A stretch of DNA of 64,000 bases, from the NCBI GenBank assembly GCA_047967505.1, contig CM106540.1. The stretch is one strand, 5' to 3'. Source of the stretch: Dipteris shenzhenensis (lineage: Eukaryota; Polypodiophyta; Polypodiopsida; Gleicheniales). Under the pieces are notes generated by a model, which saw only the letters and a program-made list of their open reading frames with translations, had not been told where the DNA came from and ran no database searches. Positions 1 through 10,756 of this stretch are shown one piece after another. The translations under genes and the position numbers were made by a program. The first letter of the stretch is position 1; each line of letters opens with the position of its first letter.

Positions 1-156
1 CTAGTACAACAAGCATATAACAATTCTTATACAGATCATGTACAATCATTTGCTTGATTCTTCCACGCCTGATGCCAATCTGCTTGTTGACTCATAGGAG
101 TCCAGGTCAGTGAAACACATGTACCATTTCTACATTTCAGATGATAGGGAACATTT

Positions 157-1349
157 GTGCAGCATGCTTTTCTACTGCATTGGGAATGGCTGAGAAAGGA
201 AAATCCCAATGCAAAAAATATAATACAACATTGGGTGTGGTCACATGCTGTTGCCTCTCAATTTAAATCAACACATGGATTCTACTTCATCTCAAGTTTA
301 AAATCCTTGACCGGTGGTCTAGACATGATGTGGAATTTCTTTGGGTCTAGCCATGGCAAGGGTGAACATGATGGATGCGGTGCTGTTATTAAGCAAGCTC
401 TATTTAAACACCAATTAGCATGCCCTCAAGAAAAACTCAATGATGCCCATGATGTTGTAACATGGCTTACAACCAATCTCTCCACAGGCGCACATTCAAC
501 ATACAATAAACAAAGCCTTAAGAATACTGTAGTATGTAGAGTGTTGCATGAAGTGAAAGTGGATGAAGTGCAAAGGAGAAGCCGACACGATTGAGAGAGA
601 ATTAAAGGAGTTTGTGGTCTGCACAATATATGGGGCTTTTCAAACAACCAACTGATTAAAACGAGAAAACTTTCTTGTTTCTATAGTGCGTGCATCATAG
701 GGGATCATGATGATTGTGAGAACATTGCACTTGTGAAGACATGGGAGCGAGTTCAAGTTTTCCCTCTATGTTCAGATGGAGCGACAGACAATGGAGAGAC
801 AAATGATTCGCCATAGTTTGGGGAAATTTTCGATGACCTCACCGACTGTTTGGAAGAGGGGGATAACTTTGCAGTTGTCATAACTTCTGGTGAGAATGAG
901 AAAGATGACCCATACTTTCTATTGCAGTGTACAAAACTTAAGTACAAAGTTGAGAAAAAATTTAAGGATAATTGGGAACAACCTATGAGAAGTGGGATGT
1001 AGTAGTCGAATCTTTTGGGTACAAAAGAATATCCAAGAGAGGCCGCAATTACGAACTACTACATAAGAGTCCACAATCATGTGTGTACTGAATACTCTCA
1101 TCTAGTAAAAGCTATTAAGCTCTAGATGCAACCTGTGCCACAATGAAACAAGGGCAAGAGTGTCTTCAAATTGGATTTAGACACATATGAGCACATCTTG
1201 GAGTGTCTTGGAGCAATGGACAAGGACGACTGAGATAGTACTAAGAAAATGTATGTAGTCTCATTGCAAGGAAACAATATGTCCACTTGTCCTACAAAAT
1301 GGAATTTGTATTTGAGATGGCTTCTTTTTAGTATATCCCAAACAACCAC
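157..1349 (+). pseudogene. Decayed conserved gene with FFGSSHGKG motif, copy 1
   Basis: The frame 157-594 (145 residues) holds ordered motifs: VWSHAVASQFKS, GFYFISSLKSLTGG and WNFFGSSHGKGEHDGCGAVIK. From memory these belong to a multi-copy family of uncharacterised, probably transposon-derived proteins, where the first motif usually reads WSDGC..QFKS; SDGC is SHAV here. The reading continues in pieces downstream: LSCFYSACI (about 675-700), DDLTDCLEEGDNFAVV (832-879) and YEHILECLGAMDKDD (about 1187-1231). It is interrupted by stops at 814-816 and near 1000 and by frameshifts. The stretch from 607 onward is duplicated just downstream. Biochemical function is unknown; I infer a dead mobile-element gene rather than a host gene. 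Confidence 0.5.
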
Positions 1350-2342
1350 AATGCTGATTTTATTAAATTATTTTTGTAAATCCTAAACGATAAATCCCAT
1401 GCTTATTTTTAGTATAACCCAACAACCACCGTGCTAGTTTCCCATAATGAATCCACACATCCTACAAATCCATAGGAGTTCGTGGTCTACACAACCTATG
1501 GGGCTTCTCAAACAACCAACTGATTAAAATGAGAAAACTTTCTTGTTTCTATAGTGTGTGCATTATAGGGATCATGACGATTGTAAGCACATTGCAACTG
1601 TGAAGACATCAGAGCGAGTTCAAGTTTTCCCTCTACGTTCAGATGGAGTGACAAACAATGGAGAGACAACTGACTCGCCACAGTTTGGGGAGAGTTTTGA
1701 TGACTTCATTGATTGTCTAGAAGAGGGGCATAACTTTGCAGTTGTCGCAGATTCTGGGGCAAACGAGGAAGATGACCCATACTTTCAGTTATAGTGCATA
1801 AAAACTAAGTACAAGGTTGAGGAAACATTTAAGGATAATTGGGAAACAACCTATGAGAATTGGGATGTAGTAGTCGGAGCTTTTTGGTACAAAAAAACAT
1901 CCAAGAGAGGCCGCAATTACAAACTACTGCATAAGAGTGCACAAACATGTGTGTGCTCTCATCTAGTATTAAGAGCTATTAAGTTCTAGATGCAACCTAT
2001 GCCACAATGAAAGAAGGGAAAGAGTGTCTTCAAATTGGATTTAGACATGCATGAGCACATCTTGGGGTGTCTTGGAGTGGTGGATGAGGATGACTCAGAT
2101 AGTGCTAAGAAAATGTATGTAGTCTCATTGCAAGGAAACAATATGACCACTTGTCCTACAAAATGGAATATGTATGTGAGACTACTTATTTTTAGTATAT
2201 CCCAAACAACCACCGTGCTGGTTTTATTGAATTGTTTTCATAAATCCCAAATGGTAAATCCCATTCTTGTTTTTAGTAAATCCCAACAACCACCACGTTG
2301 GTTTCACATAATGAATCCACACATGCTACAAATCCATTCATC
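607..2342 (+). repeat. Tandem duplication, two 868-bp units
   Basis: Unit 1 (607-1474) and unit 2 (1475-2342) align over their whole length with substitutions and small indels. Both begin GGAGTT(T/C)GTGGTCT and end near CACACATCCTACAAATCCAT. The unit covers the 3' part of the decayed gene plus about 170 bp of flanking sequence. Unit 2 lacks the stop at 814-816 of unit 1 (CCATAG versus CCACAG), so the copies decayed partly independently after duplication. Confidence 0.8.
1487..2213 (+). pseudogene. Second copy of the C-terminal part of the decayed gene
   Basis: This is the coding part of duplicate unit 2. The frame 1558-1794 contains FDDFIDCLEEGHNFAVVAD and ends at a TAG after DPYFQL, where unit 1 reads on as DPYFLLQCTKLKY. 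A further open piece around 2035-2130 reads LDMHEHILGCLGVVDEDDSD, parallel to the unit 1 reading around 1175-1240. The 5' half with the SHGKG motif is absent, so this is a partial duplicate and was never a complete gene at this spot. No function can be assigned. Confidence 0.5.
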
Positions 2343-2845
2343 TTGCAATAATAGAAGCAAACCACCACGCTGGTGGTTGTTAATATCCTAGTGCAAACCA
2401 ACCGTCGTGCTGGCGATAACTTATCCTGCACTTCTACCATGCTATCCCTACACTATTGCCGTGCTACTATCCTAAAATTTGTTGCACGGTGCTATACCAA
2501 AACAGTGACCTTTAGACTGTTTATCATTTTATTAACCGTCAAATTTCATCCCATTCTTGCGTTTAGTATATCCCAACAACCAATGCATTGGTTTCCCATA
2601 ATGAATCCACACATCCTACAAATCCATTCATCTTGTAATAATATAAGCAAACCACCGCACTAGTGGCTGTTTATATCCTAGTGCAACCAACCACCGTGCT
2701 GGCGATAACTTATTCTGTACTAATCCTTCACTACTACCGTGCTATCCCTACACTACTAGCATGCTATCCTAAAATTTGTTGCATAGTGCTAGTGACCTTT
2801 AGATTGGTTATCATTAACTATCATATTTCAACCAGGCTACTTAAA
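2264..2845. repeat. Tandem repeat of about 294 bp, with GTGCTGG words
   Basis: The stretch TTTAGTA(A/T)ATCCCAACAACCA, CATAATGAATCCACACAT and AAATCCATTCATCTTG occurs from about 2271 and again from about 2557. Both copies are followed by GCTGGCGATAACTTATYCTG and CCTAAAATTTGTTGCA. The short word ACCACCGTGCTGG and variants recur throughout and also occur at the end of the 868-bp units. No coding potential is credible. Confidence 0.7.
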
Positions 2846-3597
2846 ATATTTAAGTACTAACATGGAAGCAGGCCGATACAGAATCAGGTATTACGAGCAC
2901 CATGAGAATATTCACAAGTTCAAGAAATGTCTGCAAGATTTTTATTGTTTCAAAACACAACAAAATTTTTCTTTTTCAAGGAAATTCCAAACTCCCAACT
3001 ATCTTATCAGCCTCTCTATGGCAAGCATCTCCTAGCTTTGAGGCCAGTCTATTGCACAATGTCAGACCTCTTCACACACTCCGATTACACACTGCTTGCT
3101 TAACTCTGCCGCCTTATATGCCCATAGTAACTCCTTTCGCTGGGGTCCTCTTCATCCTGGTCTTTGTGCTCTAAACATCTTTGTGCCTCTATCATGTTCT
3201 GCCAAAAGAAACCTACATCATGAGGTTGAGAAGTACCTTAAAGGATCATGAAAATCAATAGCTAGGGAAATTAATATTCACCATCTTTGACGACTTCAAG
3301 TAATACACCCACCACTAAAGCATGTCCACCTTGCAGCTATTTTCCTCCTTCTCCAAGTCTATTTTTGTGAGGATGCCATCCAACATCATCTTTAGATAGA
3401 ACAACAACATTACAAAGTTATTTGGGTATGCCATATATTCCCTGTAGGTGGATCGATGTACAAAGTTTGGATCGGTGTATAGAGTTTTGGGGCTAGATTT
3501 CATAATGGGCTCTTAGTTGTGTCTACACTGCACTTAAATAGGGAGAGAGTTCATTGAGCTCGACCTTATCAATCTTGAGTCTCATGTTAGTTTGGTA
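2846..3597. other. No recognised feature
   Basis: Short open frames on both strands (for example 2902-3174 plus) have no recognisable motifs and uneven composition. I see no gene, RNA or element end here. Confidence 0.5.
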
Positions 3598-3812
3598 ATC
3601 AAAATCTTTGAGTTCATTGAACCTGACCTTTGCATTCTTTAGTCTCATCCTAGTTGTCTAATCGAAATCTTTCATCTCACATTAATTCACTAATAGAAAT
3701 CTTTCAATCTCACATTAGTGATCCAATCAAAATCTTTTGTCTCACATTACTTGTCAAATTGAAATCTTTCATCTCACATCACTTGTCAAATTAAAATCTT
3801 TCATCTCATTAT
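3598..3812. repeat. Degenerate minisatellite of about 36-38 bp
   Basis: The phrase AATCTTTCATCTCACATTA followed by a variable CTTGTCAAATTGA-like tail recurs about five times, ending at the ATCTTTCATCTC near 3800. Copies differ at several positions. Confidence 0.65.
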
Positions 3813-3831
3813 TATCACCGTGCTGGCGTGG

Positions 3832-4325
3832 ATCAAAGGACACTCTTGGGGCACCAAATTAATATGTAATATCTTACTACCCTCGTCCAAAATCCAGGGT
3901 ATGGGGGGACGAGGTCCATAAATAATATGCATGGATTTCCTTTAAAGATTTCAAATATGCAAGGGAACCCCTCCCACAAAATATAAGGTGCATACCTTGA
4001 AAAATATGCAAGGTTTTAAGATTTATAAATATTTTTCATAATATGTGAGGCCCAAGGGGGGGGTCTTTTGGATGACGGGGGGTAAAACAAAAATACACTA
4101 AAATCTGAAAACCCATCTCCTTTCAAATTAATGTAACTTTTTCATGTGTTACCCAAATTTCAAGGTGTAAAGACATATTTGAAGCTGTTTTAGTGTAGAA
4201 CACAACGATGCTAATTTGATGAATTTTTACTCATGGCATATTATTGTTAAATTCATCTCATAATCAATATTTTGATAGGTTTTCTTACTAAAGGGAGTTG
4301 GCGCCCCAGGAGGACACTATCTAGT
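3832..4325. other. Segment bounded by short inverted sequences, possible element remnant
   Basis: The left edge has GGACACTCTTGGGGCACCAA (3838-3857). The right edge has TTGGCGCCCCAGGAGGACAC (4299-4318), roughly its reverse complement with several mismatches. Between them lie TGTAATATCTTACTACCC, typical of an LTR-like start, and a G-rich run near 4050-4080. It could be a solo LTR, a small inverted-repeat element, or coincidence. No coding sequence is seen. Confidence 0.3.
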
Positions 4326-4546
4326 CACATAGCTGAGAAAACATTGCCCAGGTAAACTCTAGAGAAGATTAACAATTCAATATATTACACACAGATTACA
4401 TATATTACAATCTCAAAGACTCCTTTACTTTTGATTACATCTCAAGGACTCGTTGTTGAGCTCCCTGATTGCAAGCTCGACCCTCCTTGCTCCTTTCCAG
4501 AATGGGACTAGTTCCTTCCTATAGGGGCCCAGCCCCTGCCTTCATT

Positions 4547-5246
4547 TCAGCTTCCTTGTTGTAGGCTCGGCCCCTCTTCTTTCTCCTTTCCTAAAAAGGG
4601 CTGGCTCCTCCCTTCAAGATCCTTTTCCTCGCAGTCAGGATCAGTCTTGGCTTTCTTTAATTTAAGCTCCTTGTCTTTAAGATCTTTTACCCAAATGGCA
4701 AATTGAGCTGCAACATCTACTTTCTCATTGTAGATAGCTGTAGCAGGCAAGCACATTTGATCTGTCCATGACTTGGTCAATGCAAATGGCATTCTCTACA
4801 TAGCGATTTTGTATGCACAAACACTCCAAAGCAAAAAACGTGTACAGGTGGTAGCATGCAGGCCATTGGATACAATAGTCATCTATGATGGGGGTATGGT
4901 AGACCATGCATTTCGAACACTAGTGCATAATAGGATAGGCATCTGATTTAACTATTGTGGCCGTCAATTCAACAATCTTGCTCTGTACATGACGAAGTTG
5001 CTTCTTAATTCCTTCCTCCCTCATCCTAAGGCTGCGGATGTTCTCCTTCATCTCCTCCACTTTTTGCTCACTCTGTGCAACAGCTTCATCTGAATCCCTC
5101 AACATGTATTGAAGCTGCATAAATTGCTGAAAAACATATTCATGGGCCATTTCCAAGACTTCGATTCTAGTTTGGAAATTTCTCAGGATGATGGACTCCT
5201 TTTCATAACCGTCGAAAACCGCGAAAATATTCGGAGTTAGAAACAT
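4547..5246 (-). pseudogene. Coiled-coil ORF followed by Cys/His-rich tail, broken
   Basis: Reading leftward, 5246-4920 encodes 108 residues of mostly charged heptad-like helix with SDEAVAQSEQKVEEMKEN in the middle, a convincing coiled coil. After one stop the frame continues at 4907 as MVYHTPIIDDYCIQWPACYH with several Cys and His in RING-like spacing. It then shifts frame into 4792-4547 (KSWTDQMCLPATAIYNEKVD, then a Lys/Glu-rich stretch). From memory a coiled coil followed by a Cys/His-rich cluster occurs in uncharacterised multi-copy plant proteins linked to retroelements, but I cannot name the family. At least one stop and one frameshift make it a pseudogene. Confidence 0.35.
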
Positions 5247-5387
5247 AATTTTGACTTGAAGTCTTCAAGGAAGTTGTAGATCAAATTGAGAGCTACATTT
5301 TCACATTTAACATCTTTGTCATCTGAGTTTTTAGTGAAAAGTTACAGCTCCTACAAAAAGTTACAAGATTCATTTCTTGCGAGGATT

Positions 5388-5720
5388 TTGTGTGTTGGAT
5401 CTCCATATCCAGGCCACCATTTGCAGTTCTGACAATCCTAGTGGATCCAGAGTGGTCCAAAACTTCTACTTGAGAAGCTGCTTCTAATTCCGTGAACTTT
5501 TGAAGTTGTGGTGAATCTTTGTCTATTCCGACATCTTCATTTTGCCATTTCCAATCTGAGTGGGATCTCAACATCCAGGCTTCCATTTGCAGAGCTGTCT
5601 ATCCTGTTGGATCCGAGATGTTGGATCCGAGACTGCCTGAAACATATGTCTACAAAGCTGCTTGCCATTCTATGAAGAATCGAGGGAGTTGTGATTCTCT
5701 GTGTTTTTCCGTCGTCTCTT
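5388..5720. repeat. Diverged tandem duplication of about 165 bp
   Basis: The segment with TGGATCTCCATATCCAGGC and CCATTTGCAG at about 5397-5430 recurs at about 5563-5595 as GGGATCTCAACATCCAGGC and CCATTTGCAG. On the minus strand both encode related short peptides (TRIVRTANGGLDMEIQ and NRIDSSANGSLDVEIP). This may be an extension of the coiled-coil ORF to the left, but no domain is recognisable. Confidence 0.5.
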
Positions 5721-6239
5721 TGAAGGAAATTTCTCAAAGTTTCCAAGACCTTCTCATTGATTGCCATGTGGCATTTTGGCTAAGGTTAAGTTTTCTAAGG
5801 TTCATTTTTGCAAGTAAATGCAAGGGTTGACTAGCTCTTACTCCATCCTTGGATGAGATTTTGAAGTTATGGCAGAAGAGAGATATTTGTAGATTGTCTT
5901 GCTAAGTTCGATTATGCAGTGACTCCCATCTTTTAAGACATCCCAGGTTCTCCTTTCACTAGTGATCATTGCCGTAAGGCTATGATTTCTTGGATATACC
6001 TTATGGAAATCACTCTGGTTGCAATATGATCCATGTGCACTTATTTGTGGTTTGCATTGGGTTGCAATGGATGCTTTACATGCCATTTGGATGCATTGTG
6101 ATCCTTGTTGGATGCACTGATAGGACCGGATTACCTTGTGGGATGCTTTATTAATGGACGTTTAGCACACAGATGCTATTTTATGTTGAGGGATAGCTTT
6201 GACATAATGCAATGGAGGCACAAGTTGTGTTATGATCTT

Positions 6240-6795
6240 TTGGATAAGACATTATTGATGCTTATGCCAATGGACAGTGTTTATGTCATCTTTGAATCCG
6301 GAATGACTTCATCAATATTCAGCAATTGTTCCCTCAAATCCTAAAGCTTTGTGAGGTGAGAATTCATGGAGTCTCCCTAATCCATATGCGTATGAGAAAG
6401 CTCTCGCTTCATAAAGGAAACTCTGGGATCATTTCTTGCTGCACTCTCTAGTATCTCCCAAGCTGCCTTTGATGTCTTGCATGACCGAATGTGAGCTATA
6501 ATGAACCTCTTAACAGAGAGAGAAATCATCGAAAGAGCTTGTGCATCTCTAGAGTCCCATCTTTTTTGCTCTGCTGTGGGAGCTCCTAGAGCGCAGCTCC
6601 AACTACTTGTGCTGCATTTTGACCTCTACCCCTACCTCCAGATGTAGGAGTGACAGGTGTGGCCACTGTATCTGGTCTTGCTTCATCTCCATTGACATAA
6701 TCCCAAAGATGTTTGCCAACCAAGATATTGCAAAACATGAAACTCCACAAGGAGTAGTTGAATGCTAAAAAACTCCTTTTCAGACATGGAAGAGG
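6240..6795 (-). pseudogene. Ty1/copia gag fragment
   Basis: Leftward from about 6790 the sequence reads NYSLWSFMFCNILVGKHLWD and VNGDEARPDTVATPVTP, the start of a copia Gag (DUF4219/UBN2 type). After a frameshift near 6585 it reads EQKRWDSRDAQALSMISLS, FIIAHIRSCKTSKAAWEIL and LREQLLNIDEVIPDSKMT. The order and spacing match Gag. No zinc knuckle, protease or LTR follows, so this is a 5' piece only. It points away from copia element 1, with about 200 bp between the two Gag starts. Its lineage differs from copia 1 (different N-terminus). Confidence 0.75.
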
Positions 6796-6993
6796 ATGCC
6801 ATGATGCAAATGAAACAAAATCCCAAATGCTAGTACCTGCAAAAGAGAAATCACACCAAATACCAGGTGCACCCAATATGTCTACTTTAACGAAGGATAG
6901 TGTCACCAAAACTCAAGGCTCAAAGCATCAAAATGCATCTGACTCATGTGCATATACTATACATCCATATGAGCAAATCTGGCCCAAAAGAAA

Positions 6994-7947
6994 ATGTCAA
7001 CCCACAATGACAAGACAATGGCAAATATAATGCCAATAAGAGCCAAATGCCTCAATGGGACAAACTTTTCTTTGTGGAAAGAACAGATAAGGGATGTGCT
7101 TATTCAAAAGAAGCAGATTAAACCCTTGCCACGGATTGAGAAGCTAAGGCTACAGATATGTCTAAGGATGATTGGAATAATTTGGATGCATTAGCAAAGT
7201 CTACTATTAGACTTCATCTTGTAGAGTCTTTTTATTTCATAGTAGTAAATGAGTAGACTACGGAAGATTTGTGAAAGAAATTGTGTGCCACTTATGAGGA
7301 GGAAACTACCTCTAATAAAGTTTACCTCATGAAAGGTTGAGCTGCAAATGAAAGAAGGGGTATCCATTGCTTCTCACTTGAATGAATTCAATATTATTTT
7401 CAGCCAGTTTCAAGCTCACAAGATGAATTTTGATGCAGAGACTAAGGCAATATTTTTCTTATGCTCATTGCCATCCTCATGGGATACCTTCCATAAAATT
7501 GTCAATAACTCTACACCTGGTGGAGTATTGAAGTTTGATGATGTTGTGGGTAGCTTGTTGGCTGAGGAGATTAGATGGAAGTCTATGGATGGCAACAAGC
7601 AGGATGCATCATTAAATGTGCAAAGGGGTAGATCATAGTTCAGGGGGAAGTCCCAAGAAAGAGGGAAGTCTCATAGCAAATCTAGGGCATGGAACATTGA
7701 GTGTTACCTCTGTGGCAAGAAGGGCCATATGAAAAAGGATTGCTACAAGCTGAAAAGAGAGCAAAAGGATAAGAAAAATAATGCAAATTGGGGTGCAAAT
7801 AAGAAGGAAGAGAGTCCAAGGGAGGACAAAGGAAAAATGAAGATCGAGGAGATTAATGTAGTCACTGATGATAGTGACAATGACATTCTCTTCATGTCTA
7901 GTCTACCTGCAAACTTGCTCACCACTTCAGATGATGCATATTCCTAG
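6994..7947 (+). pseudogene. gag: Copia 1 Gag with zinc knuckle
   Basis: Gag coats the RNA in the virus-like particle. The N-terminus reads LNGTNFSLWKEQIRDVLIQK, the usual copia Gag start. The middle (7348-7638) holds SIASHLNEFNIIFSQ and LCSLPSSWDTFHKIV, the UBN2 core. A CX2CX4HX4C zinc knuckle, CYLCGKKGHMKKDC, lies at 7702-7743. Pieces 6994-7194, 7348-7638 and 7729-7947 are in the same frame, separated by stops at 7192-7194 and 7636-7638. The 7195-7347 stretch has several more stops plus a shifted reading (STIRLHLVESFYF). The start ATG at 6994 lies just before a second ATG at 7018, which fits the family equally well. Confidence 0.85.
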
Positions 7948-8200
7948 GATTTTTGATTCTAGTGCTTCATTCCATGTTACTCCCCATAGGGAATAGAGAA
8001 AAATGTGAGACACGTGCCTAAGTTGACCAAGAGTCTTATTTCAGCTGGTCAACTAGATGATGCTGATTTTCAGACCACTTTTGGCTTTCAGAGTTGAAAA
8101 ATTCAGAAGGGCTCTATGGTTTTGTCTAGGGGTGCCAAGTGTGGGACTTTGTATCCCTTACATGTATCAAGGGTGTTTGATCATGTTGTTGCAATAACCA
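7935..8200 (+). pseudogene. Copia 1 protease and pre-integrase remnant
   Basis: The aspartic protease motif is readable as FDSSASFHVTPHRE just after 7950, where the family normally has DSGA; the glycine is now serine. A TAG follows directly. Downstream VRHVPKLTKSLISAGQLDD (about 8007-8062) is the conserved segment after the protease, and LHVSRV with TSLWHCR marks the pre-integrase zinc region. The protease is far too short and interrupted to fold. Confidence 0.7.
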
Positions 8201-8219
8201 AGCAGCCAAGTACTTCTTT

Positions 8220-9107
8220 GTGGCATTGCAGGTTGGGGCACATGAGCTAGAATGGAATGAAATATTATGCTGTTTGGGTTATGTACCGCATTTGAGTTTT
8301 TTTTATTTTGAATTTTGTGAGCCCTATCTCTATGGGAAGCAGACTAAATCAGCCCATAAAAGAAGGGGAAAGAAAGAGCTTGAAAGGCTTGATTTGGTGC
8401 ATTCAGACGTATGTGGTCCCATGCCTACACGATCATTAGGTGGGGTTGAATACTATGTGACATTCATTGATGATGCAACTAGGAAAGTGTGGGCTTATGC
8501 TATAGCTTGGAAGAGCGATGTGTTCCAGGTATTTCAAAAATGGTTGGCTTTAGCTGAAAATCAGTCAAGTAGAACGCTTAAATGCCTACGAACTGATAAT
8601 GGTGGAGAGTATGTCTCTCATGACTTTCAGCATTTCTGTGATACACATGGAATTAGGAGGAAGCTCACGTCCCCTCGTACTCCAAAGCAGAATTTAATTG
8701 CATAATAGATGAACTGCACCATTCAAGAAAGGTTGCAATGTATGATTTCCAATGCAAGTCTTTCTGGTGGTTTTTGGGCTGAGGCAATGAAGACTGCAGT
8801 GCATGTGATCAATAGATCACCTAGCAGGAGTTTGGATGGTGGTACTCCTGAAGAGGCATGGAGTGGCAAGAAGCCCTCTTACTCTCATCTGCATATATTT
8901 GGGTGTGAGGCATATGCACTTGTGCTAAAAGAGCTTCGAAAGAAGCTAGATCCTAAGTCTAGGAAATGCATCTTTCTAGGTCATGGTGAAAGTGGAGAGA
9001 TGGGCTATCATCTCTGGGATGCAGAAGCAAAGAAAATCATACGAAGCCATGATGTGGTCTTCAATGAGAAGAAGATGCATAAGACACCCATGAGGGATGT
9101 GAAATGA
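8220..9107 (+). pseudogene. Copia 1 integrase, catalytic Glu codon lost
   Basis: Integrase joins the element cDNA to the chromosome with a DDE triad. The two aspartates are present: HSDVCGPM (about 8400-8423) and RTDNGGEY (about 8590-8613). The family then has QNGVAERMNRT; here the sequence reads QNLIA, then TAA (8703-8705) and TAG (8706-8708), then MNCTIQERL. The first stop sits exactly at the position of the catalytic glutamate and the second at the following arginine. The rest is well preserved: FWAEAMKTAVHVINRSP, HIFGCEAYALV and KCIFLGHGESGEMGYHLWDA, then ends at 9107. The N-terminal zinc-binding part before 8340 is diverged. Confidence 0.85.
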
Positions 9108-10523
9108 GGAGAATCACTTTCCAGGTTGTGAATCCACCTGCATATGTTGATAGACAGCAAGCTGTCCATGCACCGAATGTGCAAGAAATGGTGCCACCAG
9201 GTACTCCCACATGTACACAATCAAGGGAAAATGATGGATCATCTATTGGTGGCAATGATGAGCCAAATGTGGCCGATATGCAGGTAGGACAGAAAGCTGA
9301 AATGCCCTTGAGAAGAACATCTAGAGTGTCTAGACCACCTAAGAGATTTGTTCCAGGGGTAGACTATGTGATGCTTACTGATTGCAGGGAGCCTTCTTAC
9401 TATAGAGAGGCTATGATGCGCGAGGATCAGTGCAAGTGGAAGTATGATATGTAATCAGAGATGAGTTCACTCATAAAGAATAAGATGTGGGACTTGGTTT
9501 CTTTGCTACATGGAAAGAAAGCATTGCCATGTAAATGGGTCTACAAGATGAAGGCTACAGGTGATGATGTGCTAAGTACAAGGCCCGTTTAGTTGCTAAA
9601 GGGTTCAAGAAAGAGAAAGGTGTGGACTTTGATGAGATATTCTCTCTAGTTGTGAAGATGACCACACGTAGATGTGTACTTGGACTTGTGGCAATAGAGG
9701 ATATGGAGATTATGTATATGGATGTCAAGATAGCCTGATACTCCTGGCACTTTATGTGGATGATATGCTATTGGCTAGCAAGAAAACTTATGAGCTTGAT
9801 GCATTGAAGGACAAGTTGCATGAGGCCTTTGACGAAAAGGATTTGGGATCTGCAGGTCATATTCTTGGTATGTGCATCATACGTGACCAGAGTAGGAAAC
9901 TCATTTGGCTTTCATAGAAGGAGTATTTTACAAAAGTGTTGCAACATTTCAATATGGAGGGGGGGAAGGTAGTAAGTACTCCATTGCCTCCATATGTGAA
10001 ACTGAGTCAGGCAGATAGTCCCAAATCAGATGAGGAGAGGGCCATGATGGCCAAGGTTCCTTATGCATTAGCGGTTGGGAGTCTTATGTATGCTATGATA
10101 GCTACTAGACCAAGCATTGCATTTGTAGTGGGAGTTGCTAGCTGGTATATGGCTAATCCAGGAAAGAGGCATTGGGAGGCAGTTAAGTGCATCATGAGGT
10201 ACATGAAGGGTACCAAGGAGGTGTGTATCTGCTTTGGTAGAGGAGAGATGCATGTATTTGGGTACACAGATTTCGACTATGCATGGCATGTGGATAGCAA
10301 GAGGTCCACTTTTGGTTATGTGTTCACCTTTGTAGGTGGTGCAATGTCATGGATGTCTTGTGCACATAAGTGCTTTGCTTTATTGAGGTCAGGTGAGGTA
10401 CTTAAGGACAACCGCATAGAGCTTGTAGAGGTTTATACAGATGATAACCCTGCAGATATTCTAACAAAGAGTCTACCTAGTCAGCGGGTTGAGTATCATT
10501 GTGTATTGATGGGCATTGGATAG
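9104..10523 (+). pseudogene. Copia 1 reverse transcriptase and RNase H, with internal deletions
   Basis: The linker MPLRRTSRVSRPPKRFVPG and the RT start KALPCKWVYKMKATGDD are visible in two frames. After MDVK (about 9720) the sequence jumps almost directly to LALYVDDMLLASK, with the YVDD active site at 9753-9764. Roughly 90-100 residues of palm and fingers are therefore missing, by comparison with the usual length. Downstream, DLGSAGHILGM, a TAG at 9915-9917, PYALAVGSLMYAMIATRPSI and STFGYVFTFVGGAMSWMS follow the family order. RNase H is collapsed: SWMS leads within a few dozen residues to VYTDDNPADILTKSLPS, the normal C-terminus. Stops, frameshifts and two large deletions exclude activity. 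Confidence 0.85.
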
Positions 10524-10567
10524 TATGGTCATTGGTGGTTGTTCTCCCTGAAAGGCACATTGGCCTT

Positions 10568-10579
10568 TAAGTGGGAGGT
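10568..10579 (+). other. Polypurine tract of copia 1
   Basis: TAAGTGGGAGGT directly precedes the TG of the LTR. It is nearly the same as the tract of copia element 2 and is the expected plus-strand primer site. Confidence 0.75.
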
Positions 10580-10747
10580 TGTGGGGATTAAAGGCCACTG
10601 TACCTTAACCTTGATTATGTATAATACTCAAACACATATATATATGGATGAAATAGAAGACTAGGGTGTTCTGCACCCACCAAAACTTATGTCTCTCAAG
10701 CTTCCTCTCACCCTCTTAGCTTCCGTTGTGTCCTCACACTCCCTACA
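10580..10747 (+). repeat. 3' LTR of copia 1 (168 bp)
   Basis: It starts TGTGGGGATTAAAGG and ends CTCCCTACA, with TG..CA termini. A TATA-like run CACATATATATATGG lies at about 10634-10648. Size and layout resemble the 163-bp LTRs of copia element 2, but the sequences are diverged. The start follows from the polypurine tract; the exact end is inferred from the CA. Confidence 0.65.
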
Positions 10748-10756
10748 CTTTTGTCA

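Larger units (their letters stand above)
6994..10747 (+). mobile_element. Ty1/copia LTR retrotransposon 1, degraded, 5' LTR missing
   Basis: Domains occur in copia order: Gag, zinc knuckle, protease remnant, integrase, reverse transcriptase, RNase H remnant, polypurine tract, LTR. No copy of the 3' LTR is visible upstream of Gag, so the 5' end is truncated or replaced. Several stops and internal deletions in the polymerase and RNase H regions show that it is dead. LTR start, size and polypurine tract place it in the same broad lineage as copia element 2. Confidence 0.9.

Noticed and set aside
4300-4310. TGGCGCCC as a lysine or aspartate tRNA primer binding site of an LTR element
   Set aside because: Only eight bases fit, no polypurine tract or paired LTR was found, and a similar inverted copy stands at 3846.
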